A stretch of 64,000 nt of DNA from Acidobacteriota bacterium (GTDB lineage Bacteria > Acidobacteriota > Vicinamibacteria > Vicinamibacterales > JAKQTR01), in NCBI GenBank assembly GCA_026393675.1, contig JAPKZQ010000012.1:1-64000 (forward strand), in the 5' to 3' direction. Shown here in pieces: positions 33,990-43,810 of the stretch. The position numbers were made by a program, and so were the translations under genes. The number at the start of each line of letters is the position of its first letter. Position 1 is the first letter of the stretch. The notes under the pieces were generated by a model that worked only from the letters and a program-made list of their open reading frames with translations, had not been told where the DNA came from and searched no databases.

Positions 33990-34385
33990 ATGATTCGCAA
34001 GGCGTTTCGGATGAGCGTGAACGCTGGCGCTGCGAAGGAATACGAGCGGCGTCACAATCCGATCTGGAAGGATCTGGAGGAGGCGTTGCTCGATCATGGC
34101 GTGGGCACGTATTCCATCTTCCTCGATCCCGAGTCGCACGACCTGTTCGGGTATGTCGAGGTGGAGAGCGACGACCTGTGGGCTCGGGTCGCTGCGACCG
34201 ACGTGGGCCGGCGGTGGTGGCGGCACATGCGCGACTTGATGCCCACCAACGGGGACGACAGCCCGGTGTCGCGGGATCTCCGCGAGATCTTTCACTTGGA
34301 GTGTTCGAGCCATCCACGCCCGAGAGACGCAGAGGTCGACCAGGATGGTGCTGGTCCGAACCCCGTCCTCGACGACGCGCGCTAG
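33990..34385 (+). CDS. rhaM: L-rhamnose mutarotase
   Basis: A 131-aa RhaM/RhaU-type protein interconverting alpha- and beta-L-rhamnose ahead of the isomerase. The EYERRHNPIWKDLE segment (about 19-32, with the conserved His), LDPESHDLFGYVEVES and RRWWRHMRDLM are typical. GGGGAGGA lies 8 nt before the ATG at 33990, while an ATG at 33981 is too close to it. Family members are about 104 aa; this one adds about 27 polar residues after FHLECSS. Confidence 0.88.
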   Translation: MIRKAFRMSVNAGAAKEYERRHNPIWKDLEEALLDHGVGTYSIFLDPESHDLFGYVEVESDDLWARVAATDVGRRWWRHMRDLMPTNGDDSPVSRDLREIFHLECSSHPRPRDAEVDQDGAGPNPVLDDAR

Positions 34386-34401
34386 ATGCCGCTCCTGATG
34401 G

Positions 34402-35988
34402 CTATCGCAGTTCGACGATCACCACCGACTTGGCTGGCAGGCTCACGCTCAGCGTCCCGCCGGCAAGCGTCACTCCGGTCAATGAGGCCGGCTTCACAAC
34501 GTCAGGCGCGACAAATGTGTTGTGCGCCTGCATGGCTGTGGCCGTGAGCACCCGGCCCGAAGCCGCGGTGAAAGACCCGCCCGCCAACCTCACCGCGAGT
34601 GTGACCGGCTGGTGCGGATTGGCGTTGACGAGGGAGAGATGAACGGTCTTGCCATCGGTCGCCCGCGTGGCGGAGGCGCTGACGGCCGGGATGGTCTGCC
34701 CGCCGAAGGCGTAGTCCGGCGACGTCAATTCCACGGGGAGGAACGTGCCGCCTTGGTGAACCTTGAACATCTCGAACACCCAGTAGGTGGGCGTGCGAAG
34801 CATCTTTTCCTTATCGGTGAGAATCATCGCCTGCAGCACATTGACCGTCTGGGCGATGTTCGCCATCACCACGCGGTCGGCGTGGCGGTGGAAGATGTGG
34901 AAGTTGAGCGCAGCAGCCAGAGCATCGCGCAGCGTGTTCTGCTGGTAGAGAAACCCGGTCTCGGTGCCGGGCTCGACGTCGTACCACGTGCCCCACTCGT
35001 CCACCACGAGGCCCACGCGCCTGTCCGCGTCGGTCTTGTCCATGATGGCGGCATGCTTCGTGATGTAGTCGTCCATCTGCAAGGTCCGCTTCAGCGTCGA
35101 GAACCATTGGTCCTCGCCGAAAACCGTGGCCGAACCCTTCGCGCCCCAGTTCCCCGTGGGCAGGGTGTAGTAGTGGAGCGACAGGCCGTTCATCTGGCGG
35201 CGGGCCTGGTTCATCAACACTTCCGTCCAGTTGAGGTCGCCGCCGTTGGATCCGCACGCCACGCGGTAGATGGGGTTGGCCCGGTCGTAGTTCTTGATGA
35301 ACGTGTTGTAGCGCCGGAACTGGTCGGCGTAATACTCGGGGCGCATCGTGCCGCCACAGCCCCAGTTCTCGTTCCCGACCGCGAAGTACGGCACGCGCCA
35401 CGGCGTGTCGCGGCCGTTCTGCCGGCGAAGATTGGCCATCGGCGAACTCGCGCCGGAGGTGAGGTACTCGACCCACTCCATCATTTCCTGGACGCTGCCG
35501 CTGCCGACGTTTCCGCTGATGTAGGCGTCGGTGCCGAGCATCTCGACCAGATCCATGAACTCGTGCGTGCCGAAGTGGTTGTTTTCGACGACGCCGCCCC
35601 AGTGCGTGTTGATCATGGAGGGGCGCTTGTCGCGGGGACCGATGCCGTCTTTCCAGTGATACTCGTCGGCGAAGCAGCCACCCGGCCATCGCAGCACCGG
35701 GATCCGGAGGTCCTTCAGCGCGGCGACGACGTCGTTGCGGATGCCGCGGGTATTCGGGATCGGCGAATCCGGCCCGACCCAGATGCCCTCGTAGATGCCT
35801 CGGCCGAGGTGCTCGGCGAAGTGGCCGTAGATGTTGCGATTGACAACCGCTCCGGGCCGGTCCGCCCGGAGTGTTGCCGCAACGACGGCAGGGGCCTCGG
35901 AGGATCCGGGCGCTGGCGCCTGGCCGTGCGCGACCACCAGCAACAGGAACGGAAGCGGGGCGAGGCGGATGACCTTGTGGAGTCTCAT
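34402..35988 (-). CDS. GH51 alpha-L-arabinofuranosidase
   Basis: A 528-aa enzyme with a signal peptide (1-22, [13 protein letters not shown]), so likely periplasmic or secreted; many GH51 enzymes are cytoplasmic. Catalytic acid/base Glu is in FAVGNENWG (about 204) and the nucleophile Glu in [10 protein letters not shown] (about 323). The N-terminal [18 protein letters not shown] and [19 protein letters not shown] segments are typical. It would remove arabinose from RG-I arabinan or arabinogalactan side chains. It is convergent with rhaM (16 bp between stops) and divergent from rhaEW. No arabinose catabolic genes are present. Confidence 0.92.
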   Translation of the reverse strand: MRLHKVIRLAPLPFLLLVVAHGQAPAPGSSEAPAVVAATLRADRPGAVVNRNIYGHFAEHLGRGIYEGIWVGPDSPIPNTRGIRNDVVAALKDLRIPVLRWPGGCFADEYHWKDGIGPRDKRPSMINTHWGGVVENNHFGTHEFMDLVEMLGTDAYISGNVGSGSVQEMMEWVEYLTSGASSPMANLRRQNGRDTPWRVPYFAVGNENWGCGGTMRPEYYADQFRRYNTFIKNYDRANPIYRVACGSNGGDLNWTEVLMNQARRQMNGLSLHYYTLPTGNWGAKGSATVFGEDQWFSTLKRTLQMDDYITKHAAIMDKTDADRRVGLVVDEWGTWYDVEPGTETGFLYQQNTLRDALAAALNFHIFHRHADRVVMANIAQTVNVLQAMILTDKEKMLRTPTYWVFEMFKVHQGGTFLPVELTSPDYAFGGQTIPAVSASATRATDGKTVHLSLVNANPHQPVTLAVRLAGGSFTAASGRVLTATAMQAHNTFVAPDVVKPASLTGVTLAGGTLSVSLPAKSVVIVELR

Positions 35989-36215
35989 GGCACCGATTAT
36001 CGACGTCGCGGAGGGGTTGTCAAGGCTGTGGATCCCGGCTTGACCTCTTGCCTTGCGATGGACGGGAGCGTGATGTTACCATCCGGCCTCGGACGGGCGC
36101 AGCGAGCGCCCATGACGGCGTCTGCTGGATCCTCCCCCCGGCGTGGCGCGGCGCGGCGCGGTACCGTGCGACACGACGTATCCTCATTCATCTTCTCGCA
36201 TTGGAACAGGTCATC

Positions 36216-38411
36216 ATGACGCACCTCCACGATCTCTGGAACGACCATGACGCGGGGCCTGAGGCCGATGCACTCGGACATCTTCGCTACCGCTCGAATC
36301 TCCTCGGCGCCGACCAGCGCATCACCAACTACGGCGGCGGCAACACCAGCGGGAAATTCGACGTGCCTGATCCCGTCACCAGCGGACCTGTTCGTGTCCT
36401 CGCGGTCAAGGGCAGCGGTGGTGATCTCGGCACGATCGGCAGCGGCGGCTTTGCCGTGCTGGATCTCGCACGGCTCCATCAACTCCGCGCGATCTACCGT
36501 GGCGAGGCGTACGAGGACGAGATGGTGGCGCACTACCCGCGCTTCAGCGTCGCCAACCACGGCGTGGCGCCCTCGATCGACACGCCGCTCCACGCCTTCC
36601 TGCCGTTCGATCACGTCGACCACCTGCACCCTGACTGGGCCATCGCCCTGGCGGCCAGCGCCAACGGGAAAGCAAGACTGGACGAGTTCAATCGCCGCTT
36701 CAACCGCAAACTGGTGTGGGTGCCGTGGCAGCGTCCCGGCTTCGAACTGGCCTTGATGCTGCGGCGTGCCGTGGAGGAGCAGCCAGACTGCGAAGGCATC
36801 ATTCTGGCCAGCCACGGGCTGTTCACCTGGGGAGCGACCTCGCGCGCGTGCTACCTGAACACGCTGGCCGTGATCGATGACCTCGGCACGTTCGTGCTCG
36901 ATTACCAGCAGCGGATCCCGCTGTTCGGCGGCGCGCGGCACGCGGCGCGGATCGATCGGCATGATCTGGCCATGGCGATCCTGCCGTTCCTGCGCGGGCG
37001 CATGGCCACACTGCGTCCAGCCATCGGCGTCTTCGACGAGTCGGACGAATCGCTCGGATTCGTGAATGCCCAGGACGCCGAGGTGCTCGCGGAAGTCGGC
37101 ACGAGTTGTCCCGACCACTTCGTGCGGACGCGGATCAAGCCGCTGCATGTCGAATGGGATCCGGCGACGGGAACCCTCGACATGCTGCGCGAGGCCATCA
37201 CCCGGGGCGCCGATCGATACCGGCAGGAGTACACGGCCTACTACCAGTCGTTTGCGACTCCCGGCTCGCCCAGCCTGCGCGACCCGAATCCCTCGGTCGT
37301 GCTCGTCGCCGGCGTCGGACTGTTCGCGTTTGGCGCTACCAGCCGCGAGGCGCGTTTCACGGCCGAGTTCTACCGCAATGCCATCCGCGTGATGGCCGGT
37401 GCGACCGCGCTCGGCGGGGGGCGCACCGCGCCAGGGCCGCTCTCGCAGCCCAAGAGCCCCGACCGTGCAGCCGGCTTCACCAGTGTCAACAACTACGTGG
37501 CTCTCCCTGGCCGCGAGGCGTTCAACATCGAATACTGGGCGCTCGAGGAGGCCAAGCTGCAGCGGATGCCGCCGCCAAAGGAGTTCAGCCGACGTGTATT
37601 CCTCGTCATAGGCGGCGCCAGCGGCATCGGGCGGGCGGTGGCGTTGAAGGCCGCGGCGCTCGGCGCGCACCTCGTCGTCGCCGACCTCAACGCCGCCGCG
37701 GCGTCTGAGACGGCCGAGCTGGTGGGCCGCGTGGCGGGCGCCGACGCGGTCGCCTCGTGCGCCGTCGACATCACCAGCCGCGAGAGCATCCGCCGCACGA
37801 TTCTGGAGACGGTTCGCCGTTTCGGGGGCCTCGATATCGTGATCAACACGGCGGCCGTGTTCCCGTCTCCCGATCTGGCCGGCCGGATTACGGACGAAGA
37901 GTGGCAGTCGACGCTGACCCTGAATGTCACTGCCAACTACCTGCTGGCCGACGAAGCGGCGACGGTGCTTGACGCGCAGAAGATCCCGGCCGCCATCGTG
38001 CTCACGAGTTCGGCCAACGCCGTCGTGGCGAAACGCGGCAGCGAAGCCTACGATGTCAGCAAGAGCGCCGTCAGCCACCTGGTGCGGGAGCTGGCGATTC
38101 GCCTCGCGCCCACCGTGCGCGTCAACGGGATCGCTCCGGCCACGGTGGTGAGCGGCTCGACGATGTTCTCGCGCGACCGCGTGCAGTCGTCGCTGACGAA
38201 GTACGGGATCGGATGGAGCGAGGAGGAGAGCACCGATCAGTTGCGCACGACGCTCGCGCGCTTCTACGCGAACCGGACGTTGCTCAAGGAACCGATCGGG
38301 CCAGACGACTGCGCCGAGGCCATTCTCTGGCTGGTCAGCAACCGGAGCGGACGAACAACCGGCCATATCATCCCGGTAGACGGCGGGCTGCCCGAGGCGT
38401 TCTTGCGGTAA
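36216..38411 (+). CDS. Bifunctional rhamnulose-1-phosphate aldolase / lactaldehyde dehydrogenase
   Basis: A 731-aa RhaEW-type fusion. The N-terminal class II aldolase/adducin module (about 1-420) includes NYGGGNTSGKF, the zinc ligands in DTPLHAFLPFDHVDHLHPDW and ILASHGLF. The C-terminal short-chain dehydrogenase (about 460-731) has the Rossmann motif GGASGIGRAVAL, the substrate Ser region TSSANAV and the YDVSK catalytic motif. Together they split L-rhamnulose 1-phosphate to DHAP and L-lactaldehyde and oxidise the latter to lactate with NAD. The ATG at 36216 gives the usual length; the open frame upstream is not conserved. The 227-bp divergent spacer with GH51 shows no clear operator. Confidence 0.93.
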   Translation: MTHLHDLWNDHDAGPEADALGHLRYRSNLLGADQRITNYGGGNTSGKFDVPDPVTSGPVRVLAVKGSGGDLGTIGSGGFAVLDLARLHQLRAIYRGEAYEDEMVAHYPRFSVANHGVAPSIDTPLHAFLPFDHVDHLHPDWAIALAASANGKARLDEFNRRFNRKLVWVPWQRPGFELALMLRRAVEEQPDCEGIILASHGLFTWGATSRACYLNTLAVIDDLGTFVLDYQQRIPLFGGARHAARIDRHDLAMAILPFLRGRMATLRPAIGVFDESDESLGFVNAQDAEVLAEVGTSCPDHFVRTRIKPLHVEWDPATGTLDMLREAITRGADRYRQEYTAYYQSFATPGSPSLRDPNPSVVLVAGVGLFAFGATSREARFTAEFYRNAIRVMAGATALGGGRTAPGPLSQPKSPDRAAGFTSVNNYVALPGREAFNIEYWALEEAKLQRMPPPKEFSRRVFLVIGGASGIGRAVALKAAALGAHLVVADLNAAAASETAELVGRVAGADAVASCAVDITSRESIRRTILETVRRFGGLDIVINTAAVFPSPDLAGRITDEEWQSTLTLNVTANYLLADEAATVLDAQKIPAAIVLTSSANAVVAKRGSEAYDVSKSAVSHLVRELAIRLAPTVRVNGIAPATVVSGSTMFSRDRVQSSLTKYGIGWSEEESTDQLRTTLARFYANRTLLKEPIGPDDCAEAILWLVSNRSGRTTGHIIPVDGGLPEAFLR

Positions 38412-38477
38412 CCGAATTCGCCGCGGCCTCAAGATCCCGGCTGTCGTGGAGGCGCCCGACGATGTGGTTCTGGTGGA

Positions 38478-38499
38478 GAGGACCCAGGCCTGGGTCCTC
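38478..38499. promoter_or_regulatory. 22-bp perfect palindrome upstream of rhaB
   Basis: GAGGACCCAGG is followed directly by its reverse complement CCTGGGTCCTC, giving 11-bp arms without a loop base. It lies in the 116-bp rhaEW-rhaB spacer, 28 bp before the rhaB start. A perfect palindrome of this size suggests a dimeric regulator site; as RNA it would be a hairpin that could reduce read-through or protect message ends. No T-run follows. Confidence 0.55.
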
Positions 38500-38527
38500 G
38501 GGCTCGCGCTGTCAATCGAGGTGAACC

Positions 38528-40054
38528 TTGACGAACGGGCAGCGGAGGCGGAAGAGCGATGCGCTCCACGTCGCGATCGATCTCGGGGCTGGCAGCGGGC
38601 GAGCCCTCGTCGGCGGCGCGGGTCCCACCGGTTTGCGGCTCACCGAGGTCCATCGCTTTCATTACACCCCCCGGCGGGTCGACGGGCACCTTCGCTGGGA
38701 TATCGGCGCCTTGACAGAGGGTGTGCGGGCGGGCCTCCAACGCGCGAGGGCCGCCGCTGAAAGCCTGCTCGCCCCGATCGTGTCGATCGGCGTCGACTCG
38801 TGGGCCGTCGACTACGCCCTCCTCGATGCCGAGGGCCATCTCCTTGAGGATCCGATCTGCTACCGCGACGAGCGTACTGCCGATGCGATCGACGAGGTGC
38901 TCGCGGTGCTGCCGCGCGAGGAGATCTACGCCCGCACCGGGATCCAGTTTCAGCAGTTCAACACCTTGTACCAGCTGTGGGCGCACGTGCGCGATGGCCT
39001 GTCGGACCGTGCCACGCATCTGCTGCTGATGCCCGATTTCTGCCACCACCTGCTGTGCGGCTCGCTCGTGTCGGAACGCACCAATGCGTCCACGACCCAG
39101 TTGCTCGACGCCAGGACCGGTCGCTGGGACGAGCAACTGTTCGACCGCTTACACCTGCCGCGCCACCTGATGCCGGACATTGTCGCCGCCGGCACCGCGC
39201 TCGGCACGCTGCGGCCTGAGCTCGGCGGCGAACGAGACGTGGCGCCCGTGTCGGTCATCGCGCCAGGCACGCACGACACGGCCAGCGCCGTTGCGGGCAC
39301 GCCACTCGCCCCGGGCTGGGCGTTCATCTCGTCGGGAACGTGGTCGCTCGTTGGCGTCGAGCGCAACGAGCCGCTATTGTCGGAGGCGGCCGCTCGCGCC
39401 AACCTCACGAACGAGTCAGGCGTGTTCGGCAGTGTGCATCTCCTGGCGAACGTGATGGGGCTCTGGCTGCTCGAGTCGTGCCGGCGCGAGTGGGAGGCAG
39501 AAGGGCGGGGGCAGGACCTGCCGTCGCTGCTGAGGGCAGTGGCTCGGGTGCCGGAGTCGGCGGGTGTGGTCTTTCCCGACGACCGCCGCTTCTTCACCCC
39601 GAGCAGCATGGTGAGTGCGCTGCGCGTCGCACTCACCGATTCAGGACAGGCCGACACCAACGATCCTGTTCTGCTCACGAAACTCGTCCTGGATTCGTTG
39701 GCGCTGCGCTACGGGTCTGTCGTCGACCGAATCGAGCAACTGACCGGCCAAGCGATCAAAGGCCTGCACGTCGTCGGCGGTGGATCGCAGAATGACTACC
39801 TGAACCAGGCCACGGCAAACGCCAGCGGGCGGCCCGTGCTGGCAGGCCAGGTCGAAGCCACAGCGACAGGAAACGTGCTCGTGCAGGCCATCACGACCGG
39901 TGAACTGGCGTCGCTCGAAGAAGGGCGGCGCCTCTTGGGCGGGTCACGCACGCTGCGCCGCTTCGAGCCGCGCGATCGCGCGCGCTGGGTCGAGGCCTCC
40001 AAGCGCTACCGTGACCTCGAAGCCCAGCACTCGCGGTACGAGGAGCGCACTTGA
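38528..40054 (+). CDS. rhaB: Rhamnulokinase
   Basis: A 508-aa FGGY-family kinase phosphorylating L-rhamnulose at C1. The N-terminal nucleotide-binding DLGAGSGRALVG, the SIGVDSWAVDYALLD segment (about 88-102), FQQFNTLYQLW, GTHDTASAV and the C-terminal VGGGSQNDYLNQATAN are typical. The start is TTG with GAGGTGA a few bases upstream; the nearest ATG is out of frame. Its TGA abuts the rimO stop of the opposite strand (TGATCA). It completes the rhamnose pathway with rhaI and rhaEW. Confidence 0.93.
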   Translation: MTNGQRRRKSDALHVAIDLGAGSGRALVGGAGPTGLRLTEVHRFHYTPRRVDGHLRWDIGALTEGVRAGLQRARAAAESLLAPIVSIGVDSWAVDYALLDAEGHLLEDPICYRDERTADAIDEVLAVLPREEIYARTGIQFQQFNTLYQLWAHVRDGLSDRATHLLLMPDFCHHLLCGSLVSERTNASTTQLLDARTGRWDEQLFDRLHLPRHLMPDIVAAGTALGTLRPELGGERDVAPVSVIAPGTHDTASAVAGTPLAPGWAFISSGTWSLVGVERNEPLLSEAAARANLTNESGVFGSVHLLANVMGLWLLESCRREWEAEGRGQDLPSLLRAVARVPESAGVVFPDDRRFFTPSSMVSALRVALTDSGQADTNDPVLLTKLVLDSLALRYGSVVDRIEQLTGQAIKGLHVVGGGSQNDYLNQATANASGRPVLAGQVEATATGNVLVQAITTGELASLEEGRRLLGGSRTLRRFEPRDRARWVEASKRYRDLEAQHSRYEERT

Positions 40055-41680
40055 TCACATCGAGGCGGGCCGGACCACCAGGTCGTAGTGATGCGCCCCG
40101 ACCACGATGCCGTCGACGAATTGCCCGGGACGGTAGTCGTTCGGGTCGATATCCGTGAGGTAGACACACGAATCGATGTCGGGAGCCTGGCTGGCCAGCC
40201 GCCCGCGCAGGACGAGATCGTGATCGGGAGCCGGGCCATCCACCAGTACCCTGACCTGCTGGCCGACACGGCGTCGTTGCGCCTTCTGGACCAGGCGCTT
40301 CTGGAGGGCCATCAGCGCGTTTCTGCGCGCCGCCTTGACGCGGGCGGGCACGTTGTCCTTCAGCGCAAAGGCCGTTGTGCCTTCCTCATGGGAATACGTG
40401 AAGACGCCGAGATGATCGAACTGGACGTCGGCGACAAACGACTTCAGTTCCTCGAACTCGTCTGGTGTCTCGCCCGGGAAGCCGACGATGAGCGTGGTCC
40501 GGAGCGCCACGTCGGGGATCCGGGTGCGGATGCGGTCAAGAAGTCGCCGGTACGACGAGCCGGTTCCCGGCCGTTTCATGCGTTTGAGGACGCCAGCAGC
40601 GGCATGCTGCAACGGCAGGTCGATGTACCGGCAGACTTTCTCGCAGTCGGCCATCGCGTCGAGCACATCGTTGTGGATGGTCGTGGGGTAGAGGTACAGG
40701 AGGCGAATCCACTCGAGGCCGTCGACCTGGTTCAGCTCGCGCAATAGCCGGGCAAGCGCACCGCGCTCACCCCGGTCGACACCGTAAAAGGTCGTGTCCT
40801 GCGAAATCAGGATGAGTTCCCGCACGCCGCGGTCGGCGAGCCGGCGCGCCTCGGTCACGATCGACTCGACGGTCCGGCTCCGATAATGGCCACGCAGCGT
40901 GGGGATGATGCAGAACGAGCAGGTGTAGTCGCACCCCTCGGCCACCTTCACGTACGCGTAGTGTGGCGGCGTCACCAGCGTGCGGGGTGTGTCGGCGTCG
41001 TAGAGATAGCTGGGCGTCGGGATTCGGGGTTCGGGACTCGGGATTCCCGCCTTCGCCACGCGGCCTGCCGGCCTGCTTCGGCGTGGCACGCGGGGTTCGG
41101 GACTCGGGATTCGGGATTCGGGACTCGGGATTCGGGATTCGGGATCTCCCCTGGGATCGCCGGGCTCCAGCCCGGCCTTCGGTCCTGACGGCGTGACAGT
41201 CCGTATGGAGGCCGGGTCTTCCGCCTTCGCGCCACGCTTCGGCGGACCGCCGTAGCCTTGGCGGAGGCTGTTAGACCCGGCGAACGAGGTGCTTCGGTAC
41301 AGCGTGACGGGCATCGCACCCGGCCGGGTTGGCGCCGTGGATGCAATCGCCCGGACGATATCCGGTACCTCTCCGGTGCCGAGCACGGCATCGATTTCAC
41401 CGATTTGCGCCTGCAGGTCGTCGCGGTAGCGCTCCGCCAGGCAGCCGGTGACGACGAGCCGCCGGCAGCGGCCCGTCCGCTTCAGTTCGGCCATCTCCAG
41501 AATCGCGTCGACCGATTCCTGCTTGGCCGAGTCGATAAACGCGCAGGTGTTGACCACCAGCACGTCGGCGGTCTCGGCATCCGGCGTGACCTCATGGCCC
41601 GCCTGCTGGACGAGGCCTATCATTACCTCGGAGTCGACGAGATTCTTCGGGCAGCCGAGAGACACGAAACCTATCTTCAT
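40055..41680 (-). CDS. rimO: Ribosomal protein S12 methylthiotransferase with repeat-encoded insertion
   Basis: A radical-SAM enzyme that methylthiolates Asp of ribosomal protein S12. The UPF0004 domain has cluster cysteines in SLGCPKN, VNTCAF and TGCLAE; the radical-SAM CxxxCxxC is in EGCDYTCSFC; a TRAM domain ends the protein. The ATG at 41680 (MKIGFVSLG) gives 541 aa, about 100 more than usual. The extra residues lie between the two main domains and are translated from intergenic-type repeats (41017-41280): an SRIPSPE-type peptide array plus a Gly/Pro/Arg-rich segment. The frame is intact on both sides, so the enzyme could still fold with an exposed linker. Confidence 0.93.
   Translation of the reverse strand: MKIGFVSLGCPKNLVDSEVMIGLVQQAGHEVTPDAETADVLVVNTCAFIDSAKQESVDAILEMAELKRTGRCRRLVVTGCLAERYRDDLQAQIGEIDAVLGTGEVPDIVRAIASTAPTRPGAMPVTLYRSTSFAGSNSLRQGYGGPPKRGAKAEDPASIRTVTPSGPKAGLEPGDPRGDPESRIPSPESRIPSPEPRVPRRSRPAGRVAKAGIPSPEPRIPTPSYLYDADTPRTLVTPPHYAYVKVAEGCDYTCSFCIIPTLRGHYRSRTVESIVTEARRLADRGVRELILISQDTTFYGVDRGERGALARLLRELNQVDGLEWIRLLYLYPTTIHNDVLDAMADCEKVCRYIDLPLQHAAAGVLKRMKRPGTGSSYRRLLDRIRTRIPDVALRTTLIVGFPGETPDEFEELKSFVADVQFDHLGVFTYSHEEGTTAFALKDNVPARVKAARRNALMALQKRLVQKAQRRRVGQQVRVLVDGPAPDHDLVLRGRLASQAPDIDSCVYLTDIDPNDYRPGQFVDGIVVGAHHYDLVVRPASM
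41017..41280 (-). repeat. Short tandem and intergenic-type repeats inserted in rimO
   Basis: Contains many copies of the heptamer-like units GGATTCG and GGACTCG (plus strand), split into two blocks by a segment with CCTTCGCCACGC and CTTCGGCGTGGC. A GC-rich block (ending CCGCCGTAGCCTTGGCGGAGG) of the kind seen between genes in related genomes follows. The whole interval stays in frame with rimO. The same TTCGGG/GTCGGG units recur at 41957-41992. Confidence 0.75.
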
Positions 41681-41956
41681 CTGACGCTCTTCTTGCTCCC
41701 TGCGCGCAGCCTCGTGCCTGCGGGACGACGGTTCCTCCGCGTCCCCGCTCACGCAAGCCGGCAAAACATGCCTTGCCTGGTTCGGTCGCCGATCTTGCGT
41801 GGGGCCCCCCATCCCCACGCCTGTCTTGGCCCTCACGGCACGTTTTGCAGACTGACGCCCTTCGACTTCGCTCAGGACTTCGCTGTCGGCTTGGTTCGAG
41901 GGGTCGCTTCGGAAGCCGCCCTCCCACCGACACGAGCGCCAGCGCCTGCGGGCTCT

Positions 41957-41992
41957 CCCGAACCCCGAATCCCGACTCCCGACTCCCGACTC
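41957..41992 (-). repeat. GTCGGGA/TTCGGG repeat array right after asnS
   Basis: Minus-strand units GTCGGGA, GTCGGGA, GTCGGGA, TTCGGG, TTCGGG begin at the asnS TGA. This is the same repeat family as inside rimO. The rest of the 310-bp asnS-rimO spacer (41681-41990) has no gene; it includes a further GC-rich CTTCGACTTCGCTCAGGA segment. Confidence 0.7.
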
Positions 41993-43298
41993 AGGGGTAT
42001 AGCCGATTGATCATGCGCGGATACGGGATGGCTTCGCGCAGGTGATCGAGCCCGCAGATCCAGCTGACGACCCGCTCGATGCCCATCCCGAACCCACCAT
42101 GAGGCACCGTGCCGAAGCGGCGCAGGTCGAGGTACCACTGGAACGCTTCGGGCGGCAGCTTGTGGTCGTGGATGCGCTTGAGCAGCAGGTCGTAATCCGC
42201 GATACGCTGGCTGCCGCCAATAATCTCGCCATAGCCTTCCGGCGCGAGCACGTCGACGCACAGGGCGACCTCGGGCCGTTGCGGATCGGGCTCCATGTAA
42301 AACGCCTTCACCTGGGACGGATAGCGATGCACCGCGACGGGCCGATCAAAACTGTTGGCCAGAATTGTCTCGTCAGGCGCTCCGAAATCGCCGCCCCACT
42401 CGAACGGCTGTCCCGTCTCGTTCAGCATCTTGACGGCGTCGTCATAGCTGATGCGCGGGAACGGTTTGCGAACCAGTTCCAGCTTCGAGAGGTCGCGTTC
42501 GAGCTTCGTCAGCTCGAGCCGCCGGCGATCCAGCACCCGGCCGACCACGGAGATTACGAGGTCTTCGGCCAGGTCGATGACGTCGTCGAGTGTGGCGAAC
42601 GCGACTTCGGGCTCGACCATCCAGAACTCGGTCAGGTGCCGGCGGGTCTTGGATTTCTCGGCGCGGAACGTCGGGCCGAAACAGTAGACGCGGCCGAGCG
42701 CCATCACATTGGCTTCGTTGTAGAGCTGTCCGCTCTGCGTCAGATACGCGGTGGTGTCGTCAAAGTACTGGACCGGAAAGAGCGTCGTTGTCCCTTCGCA
42801 GGCCGCTGGCGTAAAGATGGGTGTGTCGGCCAGGATGAAGCCACGGTCGTCGAAAAAGCTCCGCACGGCCGCAATCACTTCGGCGCGCACACGCAGAATG
42901 GCGTGCTGCCGCTCGGCGCGGATCCAGAGATGGCGCCGGTCCATCAGGAAGTCGACGCCATGCTCCTTCGGCGTGATGGGATACTCGGCCGAGGCGCCGA
43001 TGATCTCCAGCGTCGACAGGTCGAGTTCATAGCCGCCCGGCGCCCGCTTGTCGGCGCGGACTTTGCCGGAGACGATGAGTGAGGTCTCCTGGGTCAGGTG
43101 ATCGGCGGCCAGGAATGTCGCCTCGTCTACCGACGCCTTCGACATGACACCCTGGATGAAGCCGCTCCCGTCGCGGATGGTGAGGAAGTGGATCTTGCCG
43201 CTCGATCGGCGGTTGTGCAGCCAGCCGCGGATGACGACCTGCTGCCCGTCGTACCGGGCAATGTCCTCGATGTACGCAACGGTGCCTTCGTGCTTCAT
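41991..43298 (-). CDS. asnS: Asparaginyl-tRNA synthetase
   Basis: A 435-aa class IIb synthetase. The N-terminal OB-fold anticodon-binding domain (about 1-110, [19 protein letters not shown]) precedes a catalytic core with motif 2 ([20 protein letters not shown], about 208-227) and motif 3 ([11 protein letters not shown], near the C-terminus). The ATG at 43298 begins directly at conserved sequence. AsnRS rather than AspRS is indicated by the short length and absence of the GAD insertion. The 320-bp upstream spacer (43299-43620) shows no other gene. Confidence 0.95.
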   Translation of the reverse strand: MKHEGTVAYIEDIARYDGQQVVIRGWLHNRRSSGKIHFLTIRDGSGFIQGVMSKASVDEATFLAADHLTQETSLIVSGKVRADKRAPGGYELDLSTLEIIGASAEYPITPKEHGVDFLMDRRHLWIRAERQHAILRVRAEVIAAVRSFFDDRGFILADTPIFTPAACEGTTTLFPVQYFDDTTAYLTQSGQLYNEANVMALGRVYCFGPTFRAEKSKTRRHLTEFWMVEPEVAFATLDDVIDLAEDLVISVVGRVLDRRRLELTKLERDLSKLELVRKPFPRISYDDAVKMLNETGQPFEWGGDFGAPDETILANSFDRPVAVHRYPSQVKAFYMEPDPQRPEVALCVDVLAPEGYGEIIGGSQRIADYDLLLKRIHDHKLPPEAFQWYLDLRRFGTVPHGGFGMGIERVVSWICGLDHLREAIPYPRMINRLYP

Positions 43299-43620
43299 GA
43301 CGAACTCCCCGCGATGTTGAATCTCTTATTGTAGCGGATTCGAACGGGAGGCCGTACGATGCGCGAAGTTGGGTCGGGTCACTATTCGCTGCCAGACTGG
43401 CTGCGGCCTCGTGTTCGCCCGCTACTGTCACTGCCCCCCCATCTTCCTCCGTTCGCCCATTAGCATCCATCCAGCGATGCGTGCGCGGGCATTGGCAGAA
43501 TCTGCCATCGTCGCGCGTCTCGATGGGCGCAGAATCGGCGATTCGCGCCGATCCGATCGTTAGAATCGTTCGACAATTCCCAATCTCGACGCGTGGTACG
43601 CCGCATGCGGTCTCCATGGC

Positions 43621-43806
43621 GTGGCATCGCCGTCGGCCGTGCGGCAGTGGGTGTTGAGCCTGCCGCACCGCGTCCGATACCTGCTGGCCTGGGACCACGA
43701 CCTCTGCCGGGCCGTGGTCGCCGTGTTCCTCCGCGCTGTGCCGGCGGCGGAGCGGTGCCAATGCCCGCGCTCAACGCGGTGGCTGGCCCGCCTGCTCGGG
43801 TTCTGA
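43621..43806 (+). pseudogene. IS91-family (Y1) transposase fragment
   Basis: The 61-codon frame encodes VRQWVLSLPHRVRYLLAWDH and then DLCRAVVAVFLRAV, which I recognise from the mid-region of IS91/ISCR-type transposases just ahead of the catalytic domain. The rest of the transposase (HUH and Tyr motifs) is absent, and the sequence degenerates after FLRAV. It is a remnant and abuts the stop codon of the S1 protein on the other strand. No terminal oriIS or terIS is recognisable. Confidence 0.7.
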
Positions 43807-43810
43807 CGCG

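Noticed and set aside
35997-38432. 811-aa open frame antisense to rhaEW
   Set aside because: High GC keeps the frame open; the sequence has no recognisable domain, while the plus strand encodes the aldolase-dehydrogenase.
41017-41160. GGATTCG/GGACTCG array as a CRISPR or minisatellite
   Set aside because: There are no spacers of regular length and no cas genes; the array lies in frame within rimO, so I treat it as a coding repeat insertion.
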